Source: JAOUEA01 sp963810915
Lineage (GTDB): Bacteria > Actinomycetota > UBA4738 > HRBIN12
Assembly: GCA_963810915.1 (NCBI GenBank)
Contig: CAWEPH010000005.1
Span: 310,001 to 374,000 of the forward strand
Reading direction: 5' to 3'
Length of the DNA stretch: 64,000 bases
How positions within the stretch are numbered: position 1 is the stretch's first letter; each line of letters begins with the position of its first letter. Positions 35,135 to 43,577 of this stretch are shown here, one piece after another. Under the pieces are notes generated by a model. It had not been told where the DNA came from. It was given only the letters and a program-made list of their open reading frames with translations, and made no database searches. Position numbers and translations under genes: made by a program.

Positions 35135-35836
35135 ATGGGAGCCTCGGGTCGGTCGCGTGCCGCGGCCATCGTGCTGGCCGCGGGAGCGGGCAGGCGCCTC
35201 GGCGCAGACGACCCGAAGGCGTTCGTCACGATCGGCGACCGGCCGGTGCTCGCCGTTGCCGCCGCCGCCGCCGCGGCGTCGCCGGCGGTGGCGATGCTCG
35301 TGGTCACCGCCCCCGCCGGGCTCGAGGACCGTGCCGCCGGGTGCGTGGAGTTCCTCGGAAAGCCCGTGACGATCGTGAGCGGCGGCGAGACCCGACAGGC
35401 CTCCGTCCGGGCCGCCCTCGCGGCGTTGCCCGACGACGTCGACGTCGTGGCGGTCCATGACGCGGCGCGCCCGTTCGCGCCCCCCGACCTGTTCACCGCG
35501 GTGATCGAGGCGGTGCGCGACGGCGCCGCGGGCGCGATCCCGGTGATCCCGGTGGCCGACACCGTGAAGCGCGTGCACGACGGCGTGGTGATCACCACGC
35601 TCGACCGAGAGGAGCTCGCCCTGGCCCAGACGCCGCAGGCCTTCCGGGTGGACCTCCTGCGTGAGGCGCACGCGCACGCCGAGGCGTCGGGACTCGGCGT
35701 CACGGACGACGCGTCCTTGCTCGAACTGGCGGGAGGGACCGTGCGTGCGGTCCCGGGCGACGCGCAGAACTTCAAGATCACCACGCTCCTCGATCTCGCG
35801 CACGCGGAGGCGCGGATCGGCGGCGCGCATGCCTGA
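35135..35836 (+). CDS. ispD: 2-C-methyl-D-erythritol 4-phosphate cytidylyltransferase
   Basis: Third step of the MEP isoprenoid pathway. 233 residues. CTP-binding AAAIVLAAGAGRRLGADDPKAF, GGETRQASVRAAL, VAVHDAARPF and FKITTLLDL. ATG 35135 is preferred to 35123 because CATGCT ends 7 nt before it. It overlaps ispF by 8 nt. Confidence 0.94.
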   Translation: MGASGRSRAAAIVLAAGAGRRLGADDPKAFVTIGDRPVLAVAAAAAAASPAVAMLVVTAPAGLEDRAAGCVEFLGKPVTIVSGGETRQASVRAALAALPDDVDVVAVHDAARPFAPPDLFTAVIEAVRDGAAGAIPVIPVADTVKRVHDGVVITTLDREELALAQTPQAFRVDLLREAHAHAEASGLGVTDDASLLELAGGTVRAVPGDAQNFKITTLLDLAHAEARIGGAHA

Positions 35837-36302
35837 GGGCCCGCGCGTGGGCCTCGGGTTCGATGTGCATCCGTGGGCGGAGGATCGGGAGCTCTGGCTG
35901 GGTGGACTCCGCTTCGAGGGACCGCGTGGTCTCGCGGGTCACTCGGACGGGGACGCGGTATGTCACGCGATCGCCGACGCGCTGCTCGGGGCGGCCGCGC
36001 TCGGCGACGTCGGCGCGCATTTCCCCGATACGGATCCGGCCGTCGAGGCGATCGCGGGCACGGAGCTCCTCGCGGGTGCGGTGCGGATCGTGGCCGCCGC
36101 CGGTCTCTCGCCGACCAGCTGCGACCTCACCGTGATCTGCCTGGAACCGGCCATCGCCCCACGTCGCGACGAGATGCGCGACAGGCTCGCCGACGTGCTC
36201 GGCCTGGATGTGGCCCGGGTCTCGGTGAAGGCGACCCGGCCGGAGGGGCTGGGGCTCGCCGGGGACGGGATCGGGTGTCTCGCCGTGGCCGTGCTCGCGT
36301 GA
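35829..36302 (+). CDS. ispF: 2-C-methyl-D-erythritol 2,4-cyclodiphosphate synthase
   Basis: 157 residues, the family norm. Zinc motif FDVHPW, LAGHSDGDAVCHAIADALLGAAALGDVGAHFPDTDP, and the C-terminal VKATRPEGLGLAGDGIGCLAVAVL. It forms the cyclodiphosphate in the MEP pathway after IspD and IspE (ispE not in view). The stop overlaps the rlmB GTG. Confidence 0.96.
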   Translation: MPEGPRVGLGFDVHPWAEDRELWLGGLRFEGPRGLAGHSDGDAVCHAIADALLGAAALGDVGAHFPDTDPAVEAIAGTELLAGAVRIVAAAGLSPTSCDLTVICLEPAIAPRRDEMRDRLADVLGLDVARVSVKATRPEGLGLAGDGIGCLAVAVLA

Positions 36303-37087
36303 GCCGCCCGCGCCAGCCCCGTCGTGCGCCCCGACCGACGGACGCCCTCGTGACCGGGCGACGCGCCGTGACCGAGGCGGTCCGAGCGGGGATCGCGAAG
36401 GAGGTCTTGGTGGCGGGCTCAGCCAAGGCCACGCAGGGGTTCCGCGCGCTGCTCGACGCCGCCTCCGCGGCGCAGGTGCCGGTGCGCACGGTCTCTCGCG
36501 GCGAGCTCGACGCCCTCGCTCCGGATCATCAGGGCGTCGTGGCTCGGATCAGGACGCCTGGGGAGGCCGCGCGGATCCGCGAGTTGACCGAGCGCGATCT
36601 CGCCGGCCTCCCGTTCGCCGAGGACGCCGTGGTGGTGCTCCTCGACGGCATCACGGATCCCCAGAACCTTGGGGCGGCCGCACGCTCGGCGGAGGCGGCC
36701 GGCGCCGCTGCGATCGTCACCCGGACCCGGAGGGCGGCCGAGGTGAGCGACGCGGCCGTCCGAGCCTCGGCCGGTGCCCTGCTGCATCTCCCGCACGCGC
36801 GCGTGGCGAACATCGCGCGAGCCGTCGAGCGACTGCAGGAGGCGGGGTTCTGGGCCATCGGACTCGATGGGTCCGCGGATCGAACGATCTACGACGATCC
36901 CTGTCCCTCCGGCCGCGTGGCGGTCGTGATCGGCAGCGAGGAGAAGGGGATCTCGCGTCTCGTCCGGGAGCGCTGCGACCGGGTCGTCGCGCTCCCGATG
37001 CGCGGGCGGATCGCTTCCCTCAACGCCTCCGCGTCGCTGGCTGCCGCCCTCTACGGATACGTGCTGCCCTCGAGGACCCACGCGTGA
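36299..37087 (+). CDS. rlmB: SpoU/TrmH-family RNA 2'-O-methyltransferase (RlmB-like)
   Basis: 262 residues. An N-terminal substrate-binding domain (ALVTGRRAVTEAVRAGIAKEV, HQGVVARI) precedes the knotted SPOUT domain with DGITDPQNLGAAARSAEAAG, VIGSEEKGISRLVRERCD and LNASASLAAALYGY. Probably methylates 23S rRNA G2251 or a tRNA site. GTG start in overlap with ispF. A tRNA-Thr gene follows 35 nt later. Catalytic Arg and Asn are present. Confidence 0.92.
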   Translation: MSRPRQPRRAPRPTDALVTGRRAVTEAVRAGIAKEVLVAGSAKATQGFRALLDAASAAQVPVRTVSRGELDALAPDHQGVVARIRTPGEAARIRELTERDLAGLPFAEDAVVVLLDGITDPQNLGAAARSAEAAGAAAIVTRTRRAAEVSDAAVRASAGALLHLPHARVANIARAVERLQEAGFWAIGLDGSADRTIYDDPCPSGRVAVVIGSEEKGISRLVRERCDRVVALPMRGRIASLNASASLAAALYGYVLPSRTHA

Positions 37088-37105
37088 ACGGGCGGGCGGT
37101 GACGG

Positions 37106-37111
37106 TAGACT
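37106..37111 (+). promoter_or_regulatory. -10 box of tRNA-Thr(TGT)
   Basis: TAGACT, exactly 11 nt before the tRNA 5' end, identical to the first tRNA-Thr of the window. Confidence 0.55.
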
Positions 37112-37122
37112 CGGTCTTCCAG

Positions 37123-37196
37123 GCCGGCGTGGCGCAGTCCGGTAGCGCAAGCGATTTGTAATCGCTAGGTCGTCGGTTCGAATCCGACCGCCGGCT
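37123..37196 (+). tRNA. tRNA-Thr (anticodon TGT)
   Basis: Acceptor GCCGGCG/CGCCGGC, D-arm GCGC/GCGC, anticodon stem AGCGA/TCGCT with loop TTTGTAA (anticodon TGT, reads ACA), T-arm GTCGG-TTCGAAT-CCGAC, discriminator T. CCA is not encoded. Confidence 0.95.
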
Positions 37197-37260
37197 CTTC
37201 GCTCCCTCTCAAGACGTTCCCTCCGTATGCCGATGGAACCACGTCGGACGGCGTGGTGGG

Positions 37261-37284
37261 TGCGTACGTATCGCTACGTACGCA
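37261..37284. promoter_or_regulatory. 10-bp perfect inverted repeat upstream of the Tad-like genes
   Basis: TGCGTACGTA, 4 nt, TACGTACGCA. It lies 65 bp after the tRNA-Thr and about 120 bp before the TadE start, in an otherwise gene-free stretch (37197-37405). A regulator site or an RNA hairpin. Confidence 0.45.
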
Positions 37285-37405
37285 GGCTCAGGGAAACGTG
37301 GAATTCTCCGCCGGAAACCGCCCCCGTACCGTGTCGACAGCGGTCTGCACGGGCCGCTCGAAGGTCGTTGAAGGGTCGGGCGTGGAGAGAACGGAGAGGT
37401 CAGCG

Positions 37406-37894
37406 ATGCACGTCCAGCGCATGCTCGCATCCACGGCCCGGCGGGCATCGTCCGCCGTGGCCCGTCGTCGTCCATCGCTCCGCGAGGAGCGCGGAGCCTC
37501 GGCGGTGGAGTTCGCCATCGTCGCAACGGTGCTGTTCCTGCTCGTCTTCGGGATCATCGACTTCGGCTTCGGGTTCCACACGTGGAACGGCACCGCGAAC
37601 GCGGCACGCGAAGGCGCCCGGCGCGCCGCCGTGGATCCGAACCAGGCCGACATCATCGCCACGACCAAGAAGGCCGTGGACTACCTCGACCCGGCGCTGC
37701 TGAACATCACCGTCACGTGCAGCCACGGTGGCGCGTTCGCGACCTGCGGTCCCGAGAGCTCCTGGCTCGACGGCGACTACGTCCGGGTGACGGTCGACTA
37801 CCGGTACGAGTTCATGACTCCCATCGGATCGATGGTGGGGATGGGCGACGGGCTCACGCTGCATTCCACCTCCGAGTCGAGGTACGAGGGATGA
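37406..37894 (+). CDS. TadE-like pilus/assembly protein
   Basis: 162 residues. A basic N-terminus is followed by the TadE signature GASAVEFAIVATVLFLLVFGIIDFGF (Glu in the helix start) and WNGTANAAREGARRAAVD. The rest is extracytoplasmic with one Cys pair (TCSHGGAFATCG). TadE proteins are minor pilins or assembly factors of Flp pili. Start ATG 37406 has GAGAGG upstream. Overlaps the next gene (ATGA). Confidence 0.86.
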   Translation: MHVQRMLASTARRASSAVARRRPSLREERGASAVEFAIVATVLFLLVFGIIDFGFGFHTWNGTANAAREGARRAAVDPNQADIIATTKKAVDYLDPALLNITVTCSHGGAFATCGPESSWLDGDYVRVTVDYRYEFMTPIGSMVGMGDGLTLHSTSESRYEG

Positions 37895-39276
37895 GCGCCC
37901 TCACGCCCCTCCGCAAGCGGGTCGACGGCGAGGAGGGCGTCGTCGTCGTCATCTTCGCGCTGGTCCTGGTCGTGCTCTTCGCGGCGGTCGCGTTCGCGGT
38001 CGACCTCTCCCGCCTCTACCACCAGCGCCAGGTCCTGCAGAACGCCGTGGACTTCGGCGCGCTCGCCGGTGCGCAGGAGCTCCCGGTCCAGGGATCCGCC
38101 CAGGCATCCACCGCCGCCGCCGAGGCGTTGAAGGTGACCATCGCGAACGCCCCCGAGATCGCCCCCACGCAGGTGGCGATCGCGTTCCGCTGCATCGTGG
38201 GCGACCGCGACGGCGACGGCGCGCCCGACGTCGCCGACATCCCCGCGGTGTGCGGCCCAACCGCCGGCACCTGGCCCGCGGCGGAGTGGCGCACGAAGCG
38301 CGGTCGTTCCTCGCACGCGTGCAACCCCTACGTCGGGGACAAGTGCAACACGATCACGGTGGGCACGAGCGAGATCGTCGACTACGCGTTCGCCCCGGTG
38401 ATCGGCGTCAACAACGGATCGACAGGGGTGCTGAACGCCGCGTCCTGCAAGGGCGCATGTGGCGCCGCGTCCGCTCCGCTCGACGTCGTCCTGGTGCTCG
38501 ACCGAACGGGGAGCATGACCGCGGCCGACGTCGTGAACGTCAAGAACGCCGCGATCTCGATCCTCGGCTTCTACGACTCGAGCCAGCAGCACGTCGGGCT
38601 CGTCGCGCTTCCGTACGGTCCGGCCAGCAACAAGTGCACCACGGCCGACCCGCAGAGGTACCCCGACTCGAACTACATCGATTGGCAGCAGGTGCCGATG
38701 AGCTCGACGTTCACGCGCCCCGACGGCACGCTCGATCCGAACAGCACGATCGCGCGCGCGGTGAACTGCCTCCAACGCACCGGCAGCCCCACGATCTACG
38801 TGAACGGACGGGATCAGACGAGCAAGGGTCACACCAACCTCGGTGACCCGCTCGACGCCGCCCGCGACATGCTGCGCCTCCAGGGGCGCCCCGACGTGCC
38901 GGACATCATCATCTTCGAGACGGACGGCCAGGCGAACCAGCCGTACGGCCTGAACCCCTGCAACTACCTGAACAGCAAGGCGAGCCTCGCGAAGGCGGCG
39001 GGGCAGACGATCTACACGATCGCCTACGGCCTGGACAGCCCTCCGGTCAAGTGCGACTACGACACCGGCGGGCTCTTCGTGAACAAGTACGCCACCTACA
39101 ACCTGGCCATGGCGGCCACGAACTCCACGGACGACGTCCCCGGCGGCTGTGGACCGAACGAGAACAAGGACGGGGACAACTACTTCTGCGTGCCGGGCAG
39201 CACCGACCTCGAGCCGGTGTTCCGCCAGGTGGCGGCCGCCAGCGTTGGTGCCGCCCGACTCGTGGATGACGTCTGA
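37891..39276 (+). CDS. TadG-like protein with von Willebrand factor A domain
   Basis: 461 residues. The TadG start (EEGVVVVIFALVLVVLFAAVAFAVDLSRLYHQRQVLQNAVD) has one N-terminal helix. Residues about 195-450 are a vWA domain: LDVVLVLDRTGSM (MIDAS, with Thr for the usual Ser), GHTNLGDPLDAARDML and IIIFETDGQAN. Many Cys suggest disulfides outside the cell. Such proteins localise Flp pili or bind surfaces. It is translationally coupled to TadE. No Flp pilin or TadA/B/C gene is next to it. Confidence 0.87.
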   Translation: MSALTPLRKRVDGEEGVVVVIFALVLVVLFAAVAFAVDLSRLYHQRQVLQNAVDFGALAGAQELPVQGSAQASTAAAEALKVTIANAPEIAPTQVAIAFRCIVGDRDGDGAPDVADIPAVCGPTAGTWPAAEWRTKRGRSSHACNPYVGDKCNTITVGTSEIVDYAFAPVIGVNNGSTGVLNAASCKGACGAASAPLDVVLVLDRTGSMTAADVVNVKNAAISILGFYDSSQQHVGLVALPYGPASNKCTTADPQRYPDSNYIDWQQVPMSSTFTRPDGTLDPNSTIARAVNCLQRTGSPTIYVNGRDQTSKGHTNLGDPLDAARDMLRLQGRPDVPDIIIFETDGQANQPYGLNPCNYLNSKASLAKAAGQTIYTIAYGLDSPPVKCDYDTGGLFVNKYATYNLAMAATNSTDDVPGGCGPNENKDGDNYFCVPGSTDLEPVFRQVAAASVGAARLVDDV

Positions 39277-39301
39277 TGTGCGTCGGAACAGGAGGACGAT
39301 C

Positions 39302-40006
39302 ATGAAGATGCGGAACCTGGCGTTGCCTGCGGCCCTGTTGTTGGCCGTGCTGGCGGCAGCAGCGATGCTGCTCTACACGTCGACCGTGAAGCACGACGCC
39401 GCCACCGGCGGCAACACCGTCACGGTGGTCGTGTCCACGCAGGACATCCCGGCCGGGACCCAGCTGGACGCGCTCATCGACAACGGGACGCTGACCACCC
39501 AGCAGATCCCCCAGAACTACGTGGCGCCGGGGGCGCTGACCTCGCTCGACGACCTGAGCGGCACGACCAACAGCCAGGCGATCGTCAAGGGCGAGCAGGT
39601 CATCAAGGACCGGATCGCCGAGCTCGGCGCGGTCGTCGGAGGCTCCCTCGGGATCCCGGACGGATACACCGCGATGACGGTGCAGCTCCAATCCGCCCAA
39701 GGCGTCGGCCAATCGGTGACCCGCGGCGACCACGTGCGCGTGCTCGCCACCTTCCACGGGCTGGGCGCAGCCACCGAGGTGAAGACCGTGGCGCTGATCC
39801 AGGACGTCCAGGTCCTCGACGCCGTCACCCTCGGCAACGGGGACTCCAAGAACGACGACGTCCTGTACACGCTCGCGGTGAACCCGCAGGACGCGGGCAA
39901 GCTCGCCTACGCGATCGACAACGCGACCGTCTACTTCTCGCTGCTCCCGCCGGGCGGCAAGGTCGCGCCGATGCAGCCGGTCACGACGGCGAACGTCGCG
40001 AAGTAA
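39302..40006 (+). CDS. CpaB/RcpC-like pilus assembly protein (SAF domain)
   Basis: 234 residues. One N-terminal helix (LALPAALLLAVLAAAAMLLY) precedes a SAF/CpaB domain: VTVVVSTQDIPAGTQLDALI, GEQVIKDRI, then TAMTVQLQSAQGVGQSVTRGDHVRVLAT, the CpaB secretion-pore-associated region. AGGAGG lies 6 nt before the ATG. It closes the three-gene set and is followed by a terminator. Confidence 0.87.
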   Translation: MKMRNLALPAALLLAVLAAAAMLLYTSTVKHDAATGGNTVTVVVSTQDIPAGTQLDALIDNGTLTTQQIPQNYVAPGALTSLDDLSGTTNSQAIVKGEQVIKDRIAELGAVVGGSLGIPDGYTAMTVQLQSAQGVGQSVTRGDHVRVLATFHGLGAATEVKTVALIQDVQVLDAVTLGNGDSKNDDVLYTLAVNPQDAGKLAYAIDNATVYFSLLPPGGKVAPMQPVTTANVAK

Positions 40007-40042
40007 CGACCGCACAGACGCACACCGTTCCGCATCGGTGAG

Positions 40043-40068
40043 GGACCCGGGGCCTCGGCCCCGGGTCC
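40043..40068. terminator. Terminator after cpaB-like gene
   Basis: A 12-bp stem GGACCCGGGGCC/GGCCCCGGGTCC with loop TC, followed by TCATCTGTT. It also faces the convergent P450 gene. Confidence 0.8.
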
Positions 40069-40089
40069 TCATCTGTTCCGGCCTCGATA

Positions 40090-41289
40090 TCACCCTCGCA
40101 CGAGCAACGCTTCGAGCCCTCGGATGATGTAGTTGGGCTTCCAGGCCGGCTCCCGCACCAGCTCGAGGTCCGGGATCCGTCGGAGCAGCGTGCCGAACGA
40201 CGTCTCGAGCTCGAGCCGGGCGAGGGGCGCCCCCAGGCAGAAGTGGATGCCCGCCCCGAACGTGAGATGTGGGTTGGGGTCGCGGCCCACATCGAACGTG
40301 TCGGGATGCTCGAACGCCTCTGGGTCGTGATTCGCCGAGCCGAACAGCAGCCCGAACTCCGCGCCCCGGGGGACCGTGAGCCCATACACCTCGACATCCT
40401 CCAGGGCCCACCGCTCGAACATCTGCAGGGGCGTGTCCCAGCGCAGGATCTCCTCCACGGCGGTGGGCAAGAGCGCAGGTTCCGCCCGGAGACGGGCCAG
40501 TTGCCCGGGGTTGCGGAAGAGCGACCACCATCCGTTCCCGGTCACGTTCACCGTGGCCTCGTGGCCGGCGTTCAGCAGGAGGACGCAGGTGCCGACGAGC
40601 TCGTCCTCCGTCAGGCGCTCTCCGTCATCCACCACGAGCGCCAGCTCGCTGATGAGATCGCCCGTCGGGTGCGCCCGTCGATCGCGCGACAGCGTGCGCA
40701 GGTACTCGGAGAACGACACGCAGGCGCGCACGGCGACGCGCTCGTCCTCCGGCGAGGGATGGAGCTCATACATGCGGCAGATGTCGGCGGACCAGGGACG
40801 CAGGAGGCCGCGGTCGGGTGCGGGGATCCCCAGCAGCTCGGCGATCACCGCAACGGGCAGCGGCTCGGCGATGGTGGGGATCAGATCGAACGTGCCCGAG
40901 CCATGGACGGCGTCCACGAGACCGTCCATCAGGCCCTGGATCGGCGCGCGCATGCCCTCGACCATGCGAGGGGTGAACGCCTTCGACACGAGACGCCGCA
41001 CCCTCGTGTGCGTCGGTGGCTCCATGTCGAGGATGCCGTGTTCGATGAGATGCCAGAACGGTTGCAGCGAAGGGTCCGCAGGGGGTCGGCCCATCTCCTC
41101 GTCGGTGGCCACGTGGCGGTAGGTGCGCCCGAGCCGCCGGTCGCGCAGCAGCGCGTTCACGTCGTCATGTCGTGCCACCAGCCAGTGGTCGGTGGCGTCA
41201 TCGCGATGCAGTGGCGCTCGTGTCCGCAGGCGCTCGTACACGGGGTACGGATCGGCGATGAAGCCGAGGTCCTCCGGTGCGAACCCCAT
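40090..41289 (-). CDS. Cytochrome P450
   Basis: 399 residues, the usual soluble bacterial size. I-helix oxygen-binding motif LLLNAGHEATVN, ExxR in AVEEILRWDTP, PPTHTRVRRLVSKAFTP, and heme loop FGAGIHFCLGAPLARLELE with the Cys ligand. Substrate cannot be read from sequence; it resembles general actinobacterial CYPs. ATG 41289 is chosen where similarity begins. No ferredoxin is adjacent. It is divergent from the sulfur operon across a 181-bp promoter region. Confidence 0.94.
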   Translation of the reverse strand: MGFAPEDLGFIADPYPVYERLRTRAPLHRDDATDHWLVARHDDVNALLRDRRLGRTYRHVATDEEMGRPPADPSLQPFWHLIEHGILDMEPPTHTRVRRLVSKAFTPRMVEGMRAPIQGLMDGLVDAVHGSGTFDLIPTIAEPLPVAVIAELLGIPAPDRGLLRPWSADICRMYELHPSPEDERVAVRACVSFSEYLRTLSRDRRAHPTGDLISELALVVDDGERLTEDELVGTCVLLLNAGHEATVNVTGNGWWSLFRNPGQLARLRAEPALLPTAVEEILRWDTPLQMFERWALEDVEVYGLTVPRGAEFGLLFGSANHDPEAFEHPDTFDVGRDPNPHLTFGAGIHFCLGAPLARLELETSFGTLLRRIPDLELVREPAWKPNYIIRGLEALLVRG

Positions 41290-41323
41290 GTCGTCTCTCT
41301 GCGCGCGCACCACGCGACGTACG

Positions 41324-41468
41324 GTACCCCGCGTCGGACTGCTCCCGTCAGCGTGTGTGCGCCTGGATCTCCCAAGTGGCCCGTCCGTGCAGGGTCCCCT
41401 GCCCCCTTCGTGGCCGCCCGCGCAGGTTGATGCTGGAGACGTTCCAGCAGGGGTACGAAAGGGGTACG
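41324..41468. promoter_or_regulatory. Divergent P450 / sulfur-operon control region with repeats
   Basis: GGGGTACG occurs twice in direct repeat (41450-41457 and 41461-41468), and GGGGTAC once inverted (41324-41330). TGCTGGA-N5-TCCAGCA (41431-41449) is a 7-bp perfect inverted repeat 21 bp before the DsrE start. Likely regulator sites. Confidence 0.45.
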
Positions 41469-41470
41469 CG

Positions 41471-41875
41471 ATGAGTGACGACATCCTCTCCTTGGTCTTG
41501 TTCTCCGGCACCGACGACAAGCTCCAGGCGGCATCCGTGCTGACCGTGGGCGCCGCGGCCATGGGCCGCAAGGTCAACGTCTTCCTGCAGTACTGGGCCC
41601 TCGACGCGTTCCGTGCCGACCGCGTGCTGAAGGATCACGGCGTCGCGCCGGAAGCCGGCGAGGAGGGCCTGCGCGCGATGCAGGCGCAGGGCAAGACGCA
41701 CTGGAGCGAGTTGTTCCGCCAGGCCAAGGACCTCGGCGAGGTCAAGGTCTACGCATGCGCGGACTCGATGGAGATGTTCGAGATCACCAAGGACGATCTC
41801 GACCCGCTCGTGGACGGGATCTGGGGTGTCGCCTCCTTCTTCATGGAGGCCGAGGGCCCCGTCACGTTCATCTAG
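41471..41875 (+). CDS. DsrE-family sulfur carrier-like protein
   Basis: 134 residues. DsrE/F fold: LSLVLFSGTDDKLQAASVLTVGAAAMGRKVNVFLQYWAL, and the conserved Cys in VKVYACADSMEMFEITKDDL, the likely persulfide site (DsrE3-like pattern). AAAGGGG precedes the ATG. First gene of the operon DsrE-TusA-SQR-TusA-DsrE2. Passing sulfane sulfur between TusA and other partners is inferred from family and context. Confidence 0.85.
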   Translation: MSDDILSLVLFSGTDDKLQAASVLTVGAAAMGRKVNVFLQYWALDAFRADRVLKDHGVAPEAGEEGLRAMQAQGKTHWSELFRQAKDLGEVKVYACADSMEMFEITKDDLDPLVDGIWGVASFFMEAEGPVTFI

Positions 41876-41887
41876 GAGGTGGCGACG

Positions 41888-42127
41888 ATGACGACGACGG
41901 AGATCACCCGCTCGATCGATGCACGCGGCATGGCGTGCCCGGGCCCGCTCATGACGCTGATCGGCGCGATCCGCGAGGGACAGGTCGGGGACACGATCGA
42001 GGTGCTCTCGAGCGACGAGGGGTCCAAGACCGACATCCCCGCGTGGGTGCAGAAGGCTCAGCACGAGCTGGTCGAGGTCGTCCCGGAGGACGGCTACTCA
42101 CGCTTCATCATCCGGAAGGCCCGGTGA
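41888..42127 (+). CDS. TusA-family sulfurtransferase, first copy
   Basis: 79 residues. The CPxP motif is ARGMACPGPLMTLIGAI; the Cys carries persulfide. IEVLSSDEGSKTDIPAWVQKAQHELVEV completes the fold. AGGAGG lies 8 nt before ATG 41888, favouring it over GTG 41879. Gap to SQR is 6 nt. Confidence 0.92.
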   Translation: MTTTEITRSIDARGMACPGPLMTLIGAIREGQVGDTIEVLSSDEGSKTDIPAWVQKAQHELVEVVPEDGYSRFIIRKAR

Positions 42128-42133
42128 TCGGCG

Positions 42134-43315
42134 ATGCCGGCGCGGGTGGTGGTGCTGGGAGGCGGGGTCGGAGGCACCCTCGCCGCGAACCTCCTCGATA
42201 AGGAGCTCGGCCGCGACGTCCACGTGACGGTGGTGGATCCCACGGGCATGCACGACTACCAGCCCGGGTACCTCTACCTCGCCCTCGGCGAGGCGAAGGG
42301 ACACTGGCTCTCCCGTGAGGAGCGCACCCTCCTCCGCAGGGGCGTCGATCTGGCCATCGAACGCGCGGTCCGCATCCATCCGGAGGCCGGCACCGTGCAG
42401 CTCGAGCGCGGCGGGAGCCTCGACTACGACTACCTCGTGATCGCGACGGGCTCGCGGCTCGTACCGGAGCAGGTTCCCGGCCTCGTCGAGGGCTCGTTCG
42501 AGTTCTACTCCCTCGCCGGAGCGGAGCGGCTCTCCCAGGAGCTGCACCGCTTCAAGGGGGGCCGCCTCAAGGTCGGGGTGGCGGGGATCCCGTACAAGTG
42601 CCCACCGGCTCCCGTGGAGTTCACGTTCATGGTGGACCGCTACCTGCGCGATCGCGGGCTCCGCGACGTCAGCGAGGTGGAGCTGCTCAGCCCGCTGAAT
42701 CGGGCGTTCACGATCGAGAGTGCCTCGAAGCTGATCCAACCGATCCTGGACGAACGCGGCATCGGGCTCACGACGTTCTTCAACGTGGAGGCGGTCGACC
42801 CCTCGGCCGGGGTGGTCGAGTCGCTGGAGGGCGAGAAGCAGGAGTACGACCTCCTGGTGCTCGTCCCGCCGCACAAGGGTGCCCAGGTCGTGATCGACTC
42901 CGGTCTCGGCGACCCGGGCGGCTGGCTCCCCACCGACAAGCACACGCTGAACGTCGAGGGGCAGGAGCACATCTGGGCGCTGGGCGACGCGACCAACCTG
43001 CCCATCTCCAAGTCGGGGTCCACCGCCCACTTCGAGGCCCCGGTGATCGCGAGCCGGATCGCCTCGCTCGTCAAGGGGACCGCCCCGAAGGAGAACTACG
43101 GGGGGCGCGTGATGTGCTTCCTCGAGACGGGTGACGGGAAGGCGACCTCGCTCCGATTCGACTACGAGCACCCGCCCGTGCCGCCCCAGCCCAACCGCGC
43201 GTGGCATGTGGCGAAGTGGATGTTCAACCGGATGTACTGGGAGACCGTGCCGCAGGGCCGGATCCCCGAGAACGCGCCCTTCTCCAAGCCGAGCACACGT
43301 CCGCCGGAGTCATGA
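42134..43315 (+). CDS. Sulfide:quinone oxidoreductase-like flavoprotein
   Basis: 393 residues. FAD-binding VVVLGGGVGGTLAANLL, ATGSRLVPEQVPG, the Cys motif GIPYKCPPAPVEFTFMV typical of SQR, WALGDATNLPISKSGSTAHFEAPV, and a second redox Cys in RVMCFLETGDG. Two of the three usual SQR Cys positions are clear. It would oxidise sulfide to sulfane sulfur and reduce quinone at the membrane. Type assignment is open; flavocytochrome c sulfide dehydrogenase is less likely. Flanked by TusA genes on both sides. Confidence 0.87.
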   Translation: MPARVVVLGGGVGGTLAANLLDKELGRDVHVTVVDPTGMHDYQPGYLYLALGEAKGHWLSREERTLLRRGVDLAIERAVRIHPEAGTVQLERGGSLDYDYLVIATGSRLVPEQVPGLVEGSFEFYSLAGAERLSQELHRFKGGRLKVGVAGIPYKCPPAPVEFTFMVDRYLRDRGLRDVSEVELLSPLNRAFTIESASKLIQPILDERGIGLTTFFNVEAVDPSAGVVESLEGEKQEYDLLVLVPPHKGAQVVIDSGLGDPGGWLPTDKHTLNVEGQEHIWALGDATNLPISKSGSTAHFEAPVIASRIASLVKGTAPKENYGGRVMCFLETGDGKATSLRFDYEHPPVPPQPNRAWHVAKWMFNRMYWETVPQGRIPENAPFSKPSTRPPES

Positions 43316-43335
43316 CCGATGAGGAGGTATCTACG

Positions 43336-43572
43336 ATGACCGAGACCGTGACCAAGACCCTGGACCTCAAGGGTCTCTCCTGCCCCATGCCGATCGCCAA
43401 GACCGCACAAGCGATCCGCGACCTGCAGCCCGGCGAGCTGATCGAGTCGCTCGCGACCGACCCGGGCTCGGTCCCCGACTTCAAGGCGTGGTGCACCTCC
43501 ACCGGCCACGAGTTGGTGGAGCAGACCGAAGACGCAGGCGTCTACCGCTTCGTCATCAGGAAGAAGGGGTGA
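43336..43572 (+). CDS. TusA-family sulfurtransferase, second copy
   Basis: 78 residues. LDLKGLSCPMPIAKTAQAI (CPMP, against CPGP in the first copy) and DPGSVPDFKAWCTSTGHELVEQ, with an extra Cys. GAGGAGGT lies 6 nt before ATG 43336; ATG 43312, overlapping the SQR stop, is a weaker choice. The two TusA copies differ enough to suggest separate partners. Confidence 0.92.
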   Translation: MTETVTKTLDLKGLSCPMPIAKTAQAIRDLQPGELIESLATDPGSVPDFKAWCTSTGHELVEQTEDAGVYRFVIRKKG

Positions 43573-43577
43573 CTCAC

